From Oasisia sp. SBJ-2009 (lineage: Eukaryota; Annelida; Polychaeta; Sabellida; Siboglinidae), in the NCBI GenBank assembly GCA_964017155.1, contig OZ024862.1, positions 35,970,390 to 36,034,389 of the forward strand: DNA of 64,000 bases. The letters run 5' to 3'. A program made the translations under genes and the position numbers. Under the pieces are notes generated by a model. That model ran no database searches. It was given only the letters and a program-made list of their open reading frames with translations, and was not told where the DNA came from. Positions 24,108 through 38,500 of the stretch are shown here, piece after piece; position 1 is the first letter of the stretch, and each line of letters opens with the position of its first letter.

Positions 24108-24464
24108 TTTAGTCGTCTTGGACTTGTTCTTCTTGGTGTACGCGTGCCCATCTAGTAGTAGTTTGAGCCCACTCTTCTGACTCTGTATGACTTCCATGGT
24201 TGTATATATTCTGAGCATAGACTGAGTAGACGTATATGTAGACGCTACGCATTTAAAACGACATGCAACCAATCAAGCGCATTCGCGTGAGAGCGTGCGT
24301 CAATCGAATTTAAAAGCAATGAGAACAGTCAGTTGGTGCCGAGCTGTGGATTGGTAAACGGTCCTCGTGATATTTCAAATAAGTGAATTAAGGGGATTTT
24401 GTCGGACGGGATTTTGACTGAGGAATTCTGTCCGGAGGGGATTCTGTCCGGTTACCTAGTTACA

Positions 24465-25290
24465 TATATGGGAAGCCACCAGAACAACACAATGATTACT
24501 TCATATAATTTACCCGAATAAACGTACTCAATGATGAATGTATGTTTTTACAATTTTTTTCTTTTTATTATCGCTGCAAATGAGTTTCATTTCCAGGACG
24601 TGTTATTGTATTTATTAAGACAATTGTCTTAGGGTTATGAATGCAGGGCCTATATTAGATACTGGCATTATGAAACTAGCCCCCTTACCACAGTTTTCGA
24701 GACGAGACGAGGCTTTGTCAGGCCTTAACTTGCAGGGTACAAACGTGCCATTATTAAATATCACTTTACCTTCTGCATATACATGGTGTTGGTTAATTAC
24801 ACTTTTTCTTTCCTTTTCTTTGGTGTTGATGTGAAAGGTGTTGGAATCGATGTATCGGATAAGTCACGGTTTGCTTACGTCACAATCAAAATTATGCACA
24901 TGACCTCCTTCAAGCTGTCTTTGTTCGAACGGTTAAATATGTGTGAATAACATCAATATTGCTATATAACAGCTGCTACATCAACACAACCACATACAGT
25001 TTTCACTTTAGCAACTTTCGATTTACAGAAATTCTTATGAAATAAGAATTTCAACAAATTAAACAACAAAATGCACAAAAACTCGTTATGTGATCTGCTG
25101 GCAGAATTTCAGCTAAAGCAACTGGTTATTATTGCTTTACTGATTAATAATACTAATAAAGAACAGTATTTGCCTACCCCATATATATATATAGCAATAA
25201 AACCATTCAGAGGTGCATTACAGTTTACAGGACTATACAGATTACCTTAAAGTTAAAAAACATGTAAAATATGTAAAAACAATGTGTACA

Positions 25291-25339
<49 letters not shown>

Positions 25340-26822
25340 AGCAAGAACAATATATTTATTTTTGACCCCAACAAGTAATAGTAATAATGGTGCATCAACT
25401 GTATCACAGAAGCCACTCGTAATGTCACACCACAGTTTAATTTGCCTCTCTACATATAAATCTTTTCTTCAGTACGATGTCAATCGATGTATGTATTTAT
25501 GATTTTTTAGATTTAACTGACGTACGCAGCAAATAATGTATATATTATACATGTGTTTATATTTGTGTAAGAGATAATTTTTAAGTAGTACGTACACCAG
25601 AGTAAATATGAAGCATAATATTTTATTTCTAAAACTCATTCTGGGATAACGATTATTATGCACAAGCATTCATTTTATGTTCGCTTTATGAAATTTCAGC
25701 AAAACAAAGGTCACGTGATTGACAGGTCACCTCTGAATCAAATTACTCGCTTCCGATCTTCTAGATCATAGGAGCTACTAAATGCAACTGGATGCGAGGT
25801 CCCAAATCCAAAACAACAGTATTAAACCGAACGTTGTTCACATTGAGTGATAAAGTCGAATTTTTTTAATTCCCCTCATTTGGTTTTAAATCGCATTCAT
25901 CCCAAAACTTTCGGCGTTTCGGGGGCTCGGGGAATGCTCCAGTGACGACTCTTGCCTTGGTTGACACCATTTATGTCCCCAGGAAAACATTTAGAACATT
26001 ACCGCAAAACATTTGTGAACAGCAACTCCTACTGTCTTCCAATATCATTGACTAAGAAAGAACAGGCTTGAAGTGAAGTACTAATTTCAATCCAAAAGAT
26101 AGATGTCGGAGTTGGGGGGGCTTAATTGAAGGATACATTACTGGTAGGGGCTAGAGATAGGATTTAATAACCCCCAAATATTTAAAGAAAGGGTAGATTT
26201 TTGTAGGAACAATGAGATGATGGCGAGCCATAAGCAAGGTACAATGAGGTTTTTAGAGACCATGAAACCTCCAAACCATTTTGCCAAACTACAACATCCT
26301 TTATATGAACTAGCTGCACTAGAAAAATAACAGCTTATATGACACACTTGTTCATTTTATTTCATTTCACACTCAATTCACAGGAGTATCAATTCTAATG
26401 AAACATTTACCAGTGATACAGATATAAACCGTTTCCTTACCAGAAAATATTGATGGTTCCTAATACAACTAATATAGTATATACAAACTGTTATTCTGTG
26501 ATTTTTCCGAAACATAAGCAGCATTTATTAAAATAATGTAAGACAAACCCTGTACACTTGGAGTAAATTTAAAACACATCAATACTACAAACGTGACATC
26601 ATTTAATACATTCACACAATATAGCAAATTCCAAATGCAATAACAGACTACTGCATATAACCTGCAACAAAAATGCATTAGTTTTCAATCACAATGAAAC
26701 AGTTCATGTGATGCCACTGTCACAAATAATACAGTAACTTTCTTGTTTGCATTTCTACCATTGAAGTTGGTGGCAGCCATTTTCCAGTTGTCACGTGACT
26801 GATCACGTGACCTTGCCGTGGT
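24465..26822. other. Intergenic, no recognisable gene
   Basis: This separates the Cys-rich gene from the 3' end of AAMP. It holds a LINE/SINE-like tail near 24570-24620 (CGCTGCAAATGAGTTTCATT), a GT run at 25293-25337 and a possible - strand poly(A) signal for AAMP at 26524-26529. Confidence 0.55.
25293..25337. repeat. GT microsatellite
   Basis: About 22 GT units. Confidence 0.95.
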
Positions 26823-26898
26823 CTACCTGTCGAGTGACTGCAGTGTGAATATTCTCACAGACTTGTCTTCGGAGGCAGTGGCCAGAAAACACCCGTCT
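26823..26898 (-). CDS. AAMP: AAMP exon 11 (stop)
   Basis: The acceptor TTTCTTTCAG is followed by [18 protein letters not shown] and, after the last Arg, a TAG. The C-terminus ending in DR matches AAMP. Confidence 0.92.
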
Positions 26899-29800
26899 CT
26901 GAAAGAACAAATGCACTGGAGATAATCCTGAAGAATTCCTCATGTGGCATTATGATACCGCAATGATATCAACATTAAATTATGTCGCTGCGCTGCAATC
27001 CAAGAAACAATCTTACAAAATATTCAACCTCCCAACCTCCCACTCCTGGGAGAGTTTCACAAAACTGTCAACATACAAACCACCCTGAGAAGGTCTGCCA
27101 GCAATAATAATAATACAGTTTTTATATAGCGCTAATTCCTGCATGGTGGATCGATGCGCTGTACAAGAAATATACTAAATGTATATTAATAAAATAAATA
27201 GAAATGTCTATTATATAAATTAATACAAATCATATAAATGTTTAGTTTTAAGATGTACTAGTAAACCTTTGTACATATATTATATAAGTTAATTTAAACT
27301 AAATTAAACACTGCTTTTAAAATGTATAGTACTAAAACTTGGTAAGTAAATTATATAAATTAATATAAAATTAAAACCTTTACTAAAACTGTATACGTAA
27401 ATATATATATATATATATACATAAATCTATAAATTAGCAAGCGTGCACAATGTCAGCCCCTGCATAACTGACAGAGATATTCTGGACATACACACAGACA
27501 GAACACCAAACAGTGACTGCACTAGGTTTTAAAAGTATACAGAAATATGGTGAGATAGCTTAAAAGGCATGGAATCGTATAACCCACAAATAAAATATAT
27601 TTCGTTGGCTCTGTAAACGTGCCTAAATTGAAGACCTCGTTTGGGAAACCAAGACATTCAATACAAACCTTGATACTTTAAAATCGAGAATGCCGTCTGT
27701 GTGACCGAACCACTGCGCCACTCTCTCGCCATTACGACTGTCCCACAGGTGCACAGTGCCATCTAGTGTGCATACGTAGATGAACGGTGCCACCGCGTCC
27801 CACCAGAGGCGCACTATTCCTGCCTGCACAAAGAGGACAGTACCAACGGTAAAGCAGAAATACACATGTATTTGAAGACATTGCTTCGTAGCAGTCATTC
27901 ATTTGTTGACATCTTTACACTACAGTTTAATGCACTATGAGTTAGTATTTTCTTTTTACACAATGACTTTTTTTATATATTATATTATTAATCTTAGTAA
28001 TTATTATTATTATTGTAGTGTACCTGTTTTGTTTTTAATTTCACATGTATAATAATACTTATAAAGAAAAACTTTTTTTATGTTTCAGTGTATCATTACT
28101 AGTTATTATTATTACTATTATTATTTAATCAGTATATGCAGACTTATTATCATAATGTTTAGCTATTTAGAATGTCATATATGTACACATCTGTGAACGG
28201 GACCGCCATCCCAGATTTGATGGTGTCAATAGTTTTATTATTATTAAGATTAGTCTTCCAAAGATTGTACAGCCAACCACCCTCTTAGTAATAATATTAT
28301 AGTATGGTATGTATACTCATCATCGATTGTAATAATGTATACTGATTTTTAGAGAGGGTATTTCCATGTGGATATTCTTATATCAGCTTATTGAAGACAC
28401 TACTGTCATTTGTGAATGAGAAATTCAGCACAGGCACCAATGAAGAAGCTGTAGCTGTTTACATTGTGCCTGAAGTAAACATCTTAGAGTAAACACTGCA
28501 AATTATTTAGCTCTTTACGTGCAATTTTATGTGTTTTAAATTGATGCTAACATTGCAGACTCCTGTGAATGGGGCTTTAGCCATGGATTTTGTTACGAAA
28601 CAAAAAACAACCTTAGCATCTTCAAATGAGAAGTGTGTGCTTCTGTAATATGTAGCTTGTTACTAGTGTAACAACGTTAGCGTGTCGTAACAATGTTAGT
28701 GTGTCGTAACAATGTTAGTGTGTCTTAACAATGTTAGTGTGTCATAACAATGTTAGTGTGTCGCACCCACCTCATGTTTACACTGGTGTCTCAGTATATG
28801 TGTTGACACATCCCACAAGCCCAGGTTCCCGTCCAGAGCACCAATTGCAATTAAATTTTGCCTACATATAAATAAAAAAAGTTGCTTTCATAAACACAAC
28901 AATTGCAAGCAAACCCCATGCAAGAAAACGAATACAGAACCTCCTTGATCTGTACACGATCCCACAGTGTGTGGCTTTGTGATTTTACAGATAAATGAAT
29001 CATGGCCATATATGGGTAGCACTTTTGTATTTTGTCTTAATGAGTTAAAAATATATAGTGCTTTTTCAGCTAAACCTTTTTTTCTACGGTAACTAGCAAC
29101 ATTTTTCATTATTCTGAACAAATATTGGCAAAATATTAAATACTGCCATTCGTCTTTTAGTAATAATAGTTGGTCGTAAACACAAAAAGCTATCACAATC
29201 TGGCAGCAAACCACGTGTATTTTTCGTCAAAAGACAAGATGCACCCCCGTGTCTAGCCTTGATTCACATATTTTCTAAGATGATATGTTGTATAATATCC
29301 ACTATACCAAGTAACCAAATCTACTAACAGTGTCAATGTGTCCTACATACATTTTTGAGAATCCGACTGCTTCAACAGAGTTTTTGTCTGTGTCTAGCCT
29401 TGATTCACATATTCTCTAAGATGATGCGTTGCTAGTATAATATCCACTATACCAAGTAACCAAATCTACTAACAGTGTCAATGTGTCCTACATACATTTT
29501 TGAGAATCCGACTGCTTCAACAGAGTTTTTGTCTGCGCCCTCAGTAGAGCTGTTGTCAAATGTCGCAATCACCTGCACAAACATTACAACACACATGGTC
29601 AGTTACTGTACGGAAGAACATCTGCCTGAGAATTAGAAGATAACTGAGTCATGGTTCTTGATGGGCACTTGACTATTTACTTCATCGTTAACTATTTAGT
29701 GGAACTTTGCTATTATGTTCATGCCTGTGTGTTGGAAGTTACCTGAATAGTGACATAAACAGAAACATTCTCTCAGTTAAGAAATACAAAAGGACTAGCT

Positions 29801-32800
29801 GACATAACAATATATCAGTGAGGGGACATTACATACAGAAAGTATTCATTCTCATACAGAACTATGACTGACTGGAACAGATATCTGCTGACTGTATGAA
29901 CGCAAGCAGCATGAATATAGAATATACCTCAGAAGGGTGGGACCCACAGATAGAAGGGATAATTTTTTTGATATGCCAATGGCTTTCTTGCTACCATCTA
30001 GAATAAAATATCCTGATGGCGATCTTGTTTAGATCGCTGTTATGATTTCTGTACAGTGCTTTTGAGAATGTTAGCAAAGAAAACATTAATGTCTATTCAC
30101 CAGAGATGAAATACAATTCATCCAGCACCCAGCTAAGTAACTGTAATCTCAGTTTCATTTCAGATGAGAGAAGATCAAAAGGAGCACTCGACAGACCTTT
30201 CCAGACACTGAATTCACCAATTTGGTTCGGCCATCGGTGGAGCCCGTGGCAACGATCACGTTGTCATGGTGACAGGCGAGACAGGTCACCGTGTCCGTGT
30301 GGCAGCCTGGGGTAGATAAAACAACACAAATATATAAACATAATTGTTATATGATATAAAATGTCTTTACCGACTCAATATTAACATGGGTTCTTCTGTG
30401 GAAACATCTGAGACAGTGGTGAACTAAAGGAGCTCCTAGTAACAATCAAGAATGATGAATTCAAGGAGATCCTTGTCTAGTTAGAAGTGAGGTGATAGTG
30501 ATCTCAAGGAGCTCCTTGTCTTGTAAGAAGTGAGGTGATAGCCTCAGTTACCCAGGCTCCATGAGGTGGCAGCACACTTTTAAGCCCCTCAACTCTGCCT
30601 GGGAAAATTAATGGTCTGCATTTGTTAACCACCAGGGTGGCCTTACCCCAGATTAGGGTAGAGACGCTGATTGGCTCTCAGGCCAACTATGAAATAGAAA
30701 TTCAAATAATGATATACTTTTACAAGATAATGATATCCTATGAAAATTATTCAACATTAAACGTCTATTAACACAAAAATAAGTAACAATTATAATTTAC
30801 AGTTGTTTATAAAATAAGAATTAACACAGGATTAACCAGTATCCATGAGGTGGCAGCATCGTATAGATCATGCGGATAAATATTCAAAAGCCGGTAGAAA
30901 CACCAGGCTGTCTTCTCGGCGTAGTTCCACAACCGACCGGCAGTCGGTTAAGCGAGACTAGTGAGATGATAGTGATCTCAAAGACCTTCTTGTCTTGTAA
31001 GAAGTAAAATATAATGATGGATGTCCTTGTCTGGTGGGTCCATCAGGTGTGTGAAAAGATGCACACTGTAATATGATTGTTACCTTTTATTTATTATTTT
31101 ATACTTACCAGTGAGTGTGCGTAAGGGTGTTCCCGCCTTTAGGTCCCAAACCTTCACAGACCCATCCTCATACCCTGCACAGGCTCTCTTCCCTGAAGAC
31201 ACGACAACCACCAGTCAGACATGTTACACATTACAAACACATAGTCAGCACGGAATCAGGTTCAACATTTGAGAAGCTTGTTGGATACGGTCATTAAAGA
31301 CTGTTTCATGTATTAACACAAGGATTACCGTTAGCAACAGAAATTAACAGCATAATTAATATATCTCACCAAGACCCTGTGAAAATTGCCTGGAACAGAG
31401 ACATTGTACTAAGCAGAGGACAGATGAACACTTTTTACATCAATTCCAAATCCCTGAGGCATCTGAACTTTTTTGCAATGTATTTAGAGTGTCACATTTT
31501 ACAATGTTACCTCATTGTAAAAACTATTTTATTTAAACTTGAAATATTTTCTACTCCGCAGCATTAACGTTATACACATAAATCCTTGTTTTTTTATTAT
31601 TTTTATGTACAGTACTAATGCTAACTGCTGTCATCAGTGTGATCACAGATGTGAATATTTTCTAAAAACATTTTCTCTGACCAACTCCACTAAACGGGAG
31701 GAATGTATGTATGTAACATATTCGAGACATAATGGTGAAATATATGGAACAGCCGTTTACACCTTAGCTAAAAGAGTTGTCAGTCAGACGGACCTTCATC
31801 ATTGTTAAGTTGGTGGTTCTACTGATGGTTCACATAGTATTATAAAATGTAAATATGTCAGTTTTAGATGCATGAATTTGAAATGACTTTTTAAATAGAT
31901 AACTGCACAGAATTACTTTTCTGACCGAAACACTGAAAATCTCAGACCTAAGGATGGACAAAACTTTCAAAATACCATGTGGAATATGATACAAGAATAG
32001 AACAAGGAGAGGTGGAAATTTCCGACACACCGTCAGGGAAGATTTCCCCAGTCCCGCAGGCACATCCGTGTCCCTGAAACGTCTTGCAGTCTCCGCCCGG
32101 CATCTTCCACATCCACATGTCTCCGTCTGCCGTACCGGCCAGCAACACCGGCGCACCCTGGTGCCACTCCAGCCACTGCACGGACACCGAAACAGACGGT
32201 GGCCAAAACCAGAATAGCATAAATTAACATTTTAAATGTAACTGGTTCTAATAACTAACTAGGAGTGTGGCAAAAGTTTAACTACTGATTGTGACGGAAT
32301 ACACAAGATTATAAACAAATCAGTAAATTTCTTCAAGTAAAATAAATACAAACAAATAAAAACACAATTAAAACAGTTACTAAACCACAATCATGATTTA
32401 AAAGATTGCACAACTGCTTATTATTATAATTATTTTAAACTGCCTAATAGTAAAAACATTTCTCGTGTACACATATTCTGCAATACAATTCCGTAAAAAA
32501 AATAGCTAGACATTGTACATTAAAGGACAAAAAAAGGCTACGGCTTCGTGTCATACACCTAATAGAGTTTATACAAAGTAACAATTTCCACATATACTCA
32601 ACTTTTTAACGCCAGCGGTTTACTGAGAATGTGGGTCAACAACTTCGAGTCTTCGACAGTTCGTTCAGTTGGCGTGACATCTAGCAGCTGCTTATAGACG
32701 TATATCTAAATCTGTGGTTAAATCTATGGTAAACTTTAGTAATTATGCCTTAGTGTTCGGCATACGGTTGCAATAATAGTTGAAAAAACCGGTAGTATTG

Positions 32801-35800
32801 AAGCAACGGATTCACGTTGGTGATTTGCGGGCGTACTGTTTGGCACTTTGCTCAGTCCATTTTGAGGAGAAATGCTTTGATGTAGACATGTATCATCAGT
32901 TGATGGGATGATTTCAGCGATAACAATAATAGACAACTTTATATTTACCGTCATCAGCATGTTACGCGCGTTGCCGAGTTGCAGCCATTTCATGACAACA
33001 GCCAAACCCTATGCAGGGAATCTACGTGGAGAGCGCCTCGATCACCGTCGTGACGTCATTCTTCGTCTAAGATTGGGTAGCGCACAGAATTTGGATGGCT
33101 GGGTGTTAAAAAATATTTTTCTGGTAAACCGCTGGCGTTAAAAAATTGAGTATATGTGGAAATTGTTACTTTATATTAACTCTATTAGGTGTATGCCACG
33201 TAAAAGTTAACTTTGTTTGTCCTTTAAAGAACAAACAACCTCAGATGAACAAAGGCTTGGAAATGTGCCCATACCTACCTCTAAATCAGACACCTCAAAG
33301 GACCAAACTTCTTGTCGCTTCTCTACACTCCACACCTTGATGAGTCCACTCATGTCGCCCGTGGCAACCAAACTGGAGTCATGACAAAATGCAACACACG
33401 TCACAGAGTCTTTGTGTCCTGAAAAAAATTGCCTATAATTTGTCCATCATCGATGAAGTCAAGTCAGATAATCTTATTACAGTGTAGTAAGAATGTCGAT
33501 AAACTGCATGGCAGATTCAAATTATAAAGCGGATAAATTGTTTGACAGATTTTACTTGTTAGTTCTTTATCTTAATACAGATGGGTCATATACCAAAAAA
33601 GACGATATCGCAATAATTAAACATTATTGTAATTTCTCTGAACATCTGCATTGTCACGCACCTTCACAGTATAACACAAAACAATTTGTTTAATAAAATC
33701 TCAATATCTTCAGGCAGTGAAATCCTCAGAAATTAGTGAAAATTAACTATAGAAATCTATCATACAGAGGTTGACAGTAACAATAGTTCGTATTACCAAC
33801 CTGAACGCTAACGCAGCTAAAACAGTTTTTTTATAGTAAATATTGCATCTGAAAGCAAGAAAGAGAAATACGCCACCTGTGCACTCCAGCAGCACCTCCC
33901 CATTGCTTGCCTTCCACACATATGCTTTGTCATCCTCCCCGCCAGACGCCACCAACTGACTGGACACGGGGTCAATGCAGACACAGAAAACTGCACCTGA
34001 AGCGAACCACAAGAGTATAAACTTGGAGGCATATAAAACACGATTATATAAACATGTAAGACGGCTATTCCTGGAATAGATAACCGGGCTAAACCAGGTA
34101 GTTTACTAGGTCATAAAATAAGCAACTGTGGTGCTGTGTAAACATATACGCACAGAAAGTTTCACAAGGTATGGTGATAAACTTTTGTAATAATATATTT
34201 TATTTAATATAGCGCCACATCCAATTTTAAATTGTTCATCGTGCCTTATATACATTAAAATCATAAAATACAAATACACACCAGAAGAAAAACACATAAA
34301 TATACCCTGGTACTAGTGACATATAAATTCAAAAAATAGATATATATATATATATATAATAACACATTATATAAGCTAAATAAATGTATATATGTATACT
34401 AAATAGGTTAAATAAAATATCAATAAAAGTACACAAACATTCAACTAAGCCGCGAGAAGAGTCAGAAAGAAGATGATTACGTAGCTCTGAACAAGTTGTT
34501 CGCAATGATATATGCATGTTTCTATGGTTTCATATTATGTAAACAATTCGGGGCTTATATGTTAACTAAATTACCATTATTTCTGGAATTTACTAGTCTA
34601 TGTATGACTTCCGCCTCACCTGAGTGTTTCTCAAAGACAACATCTGCATCGTCCCTCAACACGTCACCTCCAACCGCTCCCCCAAGTCCATCCTCCAAGC
34701 CATTATTCTCTAGTTCAACATCGGACATATCCTGTGCCAATTCACCTGTTCATACACGTAAACATGCCTATGAGACCACTATATATACATAGTATTACAT
34801 ACATATAAAAATATATTTATATACATATATATAATAAAAAATACATGTTGAAAACAATTGATATATAAATCTTGATTGTTGTTGGAAATAAATTCATCAT
34901 CATCATGCTGTCGGTCGCGAAGCGACAAAGACTGCTTCCATCACTTGACTCTTGCTCTCCATTTGTCTCTCTGCTGTGAGAGTGATGTCCAGGAGTCGAT
35001 CTTTATGTCTCTCAGCTTCAGGTTTCTCTTGATGGTATCTTTGAACCGGAGACGAGGGCGCCCTCTCTTTCTGTGACCAGAAGACAGTTGAGAGTAGAGA
35101 ACCTGCTTCGGTAGCCTGTCTGATGACATCCTCATGAGGTGTCCAGTCCACCGGAGATTCTTTCTGATCAGAAGATCTTCCATAGATGGCAGCCCTGTCC
35201 GTTCGAGTATTTCCTTGTTTGTCACTTTGTCCATCCAGGTTATCCTCATGATCGAACGCAGATGTCGCATCATGAAGGCATGCAACTTTTTCACCTGTCG
35301 TCTGTACACTGTCCAGGCCTCAGCTCCGTATAGGAGGGTGGACAGCACAATTGCACGGTATATCTTGCCTTTAACCCGCATGTACACATGGTGGTTGTTC
35401 CAGAGTCTCTGGCGTAGTCGGCCGAAAGATGCACTAGCCTTGGCCATCCTCCTCTGTATTTCGTCGTCAATGCATCCATCCCTTGATATAGTGCTTCCGA
35501 GGTAGGTGAATTCCATAACAGAGTTCAGCTTGTTTCCATCAACCATGATATCCTCCTCTCGGGTTCTTGTAGAGTTGGGTTGGTACAGCACCTCGGTCTT
35601 CTTGATGTTAATCTTCAGGCCGAACTTCTTTGACGCATTGGAAAAAGCATCCACTATTTTCTGCATCTCTTCAGCAGAGTGTGCAACCAGTGCACTGTCA
35701 TCTGCGAATAGCAGCTCCCTCATCAGTATCCGTGTAGTCTTGGTCTTCGCTCTGAAGTGTGCGACGTTTAATAGGTCAGCGCTCTGTCTGGACTGTATGT

Positions 35801-38434
35801 AGATGCCATCCCCCATGTCTCGGAAAGCATTGTCGAGCATTGCTGATAGGAAGATGGAAAAGAGCGTGGGCGCCAGTACACAGCCTTGCTTGACCCCATT
35901 TGTGACCCTGAACGATTCCGAGACTTCCCCTCCAACATTAACAGTCGCCATCATTCCGGTGTGTAGTGCCTCGATCATTGTTGTGAACTTCTCTGGGCAG
36001 CCATACTTCTTCAGTAGCTGCCATAGTCCGGTCCTCCCAACTGTATCGAACGCCTTACTGAAGTCGACAAATACCATGTACAGTGGTCGGTCCTGCTCAA
36101 TGCACTTTTCTTGTACTTGTCGGAGACAAAATATCATATCCACGGTGCTCCGGTTACCTCTGAAGCCACATTGTGTCTCCGGAACTACCTCTGGTGTTAG
36201 GTGGGTAGATAGTCTGTTGAGGAGGATCCTGGCGAAGATCTTGCCTGCTATGGAAAGAAGAGAGATTCCTCTATAGTTCCCACAGTCTGTTCGATCACCT
36301 TTCTTGTAGATGGTTATAATGCTTGCATCCTTCCATGCTTGTGGTACAGAACCCATCTCCCAGGCATTGGTGATTAGTTGGTGCAGTCTGCTGAACAGAT
36401 TGTCTCCTCCGTGCTTCCATACTTCTGCAGGAATTCCATCTCCTCCAGGTGCTTTGCCATCTTTCAGGCTGGCGATTGCTCTAGCCATCTCATCCATAGT
36501 TGGAATCTCATCAAGGCTTGTCTTGGTAATGCGCTGCGGGATGTTGTCCAGAGCTTCGTGATCTATGTCGCCAGGGACGTTGAGTAGCTTCTGGAAGTGT
36601 TCACTCCATCTTGCCACAACTCTCTTGCTGTCAGAGAAGGTTTCCATTCCGTCTGTTGATTTTAGTTGAACAGGTCCCTTCTTTTTGGGTCCCCACACTT
36701 CCTTCAGTCCATTGTAGAAGCCCTTCATGTTGTTACTGTCGGCAGCTCTCTGCAGCTCCACTGCTTTCCTTTCCCACCAGTCCGACTTCAGTGCACGGGT
36801 GTGTTTTTGTAGCAGTCTGCAGGCATCTTTGTATGCTGCAGTGGTGGATCTAGTGCTCCTGGTTTGCAACACTCTCTGGTGGGCTTGATCTCTTCTGCTC
36901 ATAAGAGTCTGTAGCTCCTGGTCGTTGGGGTCGAACCAGTCCTGGTGTTTTCTGTCTGGCTTGCCAAGATATGTCTTGGCTGTGTTGTACACAACCTGCT
37001 GCAGAGCTGCCCATTCCTCGTCTGGTGTTGAGTTTTCCTTCTCCTCCCAGTGGGCGAGAGCACTGTCCATCTCCTGCTCAAAACTCTCCCTATGGCTGAT
37101 GGTACTTAGTTTTGCAGTGTTGAGCTTGGTCGGCTTATTTGTCCCTTGCCTGTTGTGCTTTTGTCGTATTCTGAAAGCCACTTTTGATCTCAGCATCTGG
37201 TGATCGGTCCAGCAGTTTGCTCCACGCATGGCTCGGGTACTGTGGATGTCCATCTTATCCCGACACCTCGTGATGATGAAGTCGATCATATGCCAGTGTT
37301 TGGAACGAGGATGCATCCAGGTGGTCTTGCGTTCATCCTTCTGCTTGAACATGGTGTTCGTCACTATCAGTTCGAACTCAGAGCACAGAGCCAGTAGAAG
37401 TTCGCCATTGGAGTTGCATTTCCCAATCCCATGTTTGCCCATGACCAAGGGCCACTTGTCATTGTCTCTTCCTATCCTCGCATTGAAATCTCCTATCAGC
37501 AGTAGCTTATCGGTATGAGGGATGCCCCTGAGCACACTTGTGAGCTGGTTGTAGAAGGCCTCCTTGTTTTCGTCTGGGTTTGTCATTGTCGGAGCATACA
37601 CGTTGATAATTGTAGCAAAGTTGTCCTTGCTCAGAGGTAGTCTCATCGTCATGATTCTGTCACTTATTGGCCGTGGCATTTCTGTCAGCTTTTTGATGAT
37701 ATCCTTTTTGATAGCAAAGCCCACTCCGGCCTCCCTTCTTTCTCCTTCGGGTTTGCCACTCCAGAAGAAAGAGTATTCCAAGTCGTCGAGACTACCAGAC
37801 TCTGAGAACCTTGTTTCACATAGGGCGGCGATGTCGATGTTGTATTTGGCAAGTTCCATTGCTACTAGTGCCGTACGTCTTTCTGGTCGGTTAGCTCCTT
37901 CTCAGTCGAGGAGAGTCCTGACGTTACATTGTCCAATTGTCAGTAGTTGTCTTCTTTGTCTTCTTCTTCCTAGCTGATTTTCCACTGTCGACGGAAGATG
38001 AGGTCGAGCAGCGCGGTCCTTGGTAACCCGGGCGACGGCCGATCCGGTATCATGTTTCGTGCAGTTGTACATTTCATGGAAGCTGCTAGCAAAAACTTTT
38101 GAAGTACCGCTGGCTTTTGCAAGTTACTAGCGACACTCTCTCGGGGAACAAATAGAGGTCTCACACCGGCAAGAACATGTCAAGACAGGCGCAAACTATT
38201 TGTCCCTGCAGTGGCTGGTCGAGAGATGTTGGGAGTTCCATACACCAACCGCCCTTGATGCTGCCACAGTGACATGGTTTTCTGTTTAGGGTTTGCTCCC
38301 TTAGCCTTCGGTTCTGACAAGAACCTATACCACAAGGCAGTGGTTTACAACTCTGCATAGCAGGGGCGTCAAACTCCCTGAGGTATTGCAATACCTGAGG
38401 TACTGCAATACCTGCATACCATGGAAATAAATTA

Positions 38435-38500
<66 letters not shown>

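Larger units (their letters stand above)
23081..24456. mobile_element. MULE-type transposon remnant, 8-bp TSD
   Basis: Terminal regions share CTCCGGACA and AATCCCCT blocks in inverted orientation, and TAGTTACA flanks both ends (23073-23080 and 24457-24464). The paralogous sequence near 19712 keeps GTTAGTTACACA without the insert. The body holds a FLYWCH remnant and a TGCCG array. Confidence 0.7.

Noticed and set aside
35134..37977. + strand open frames opposite the LINE
   Set aside because: They are antisense shadows of the endonuclease/RT frame; no domains were seen.
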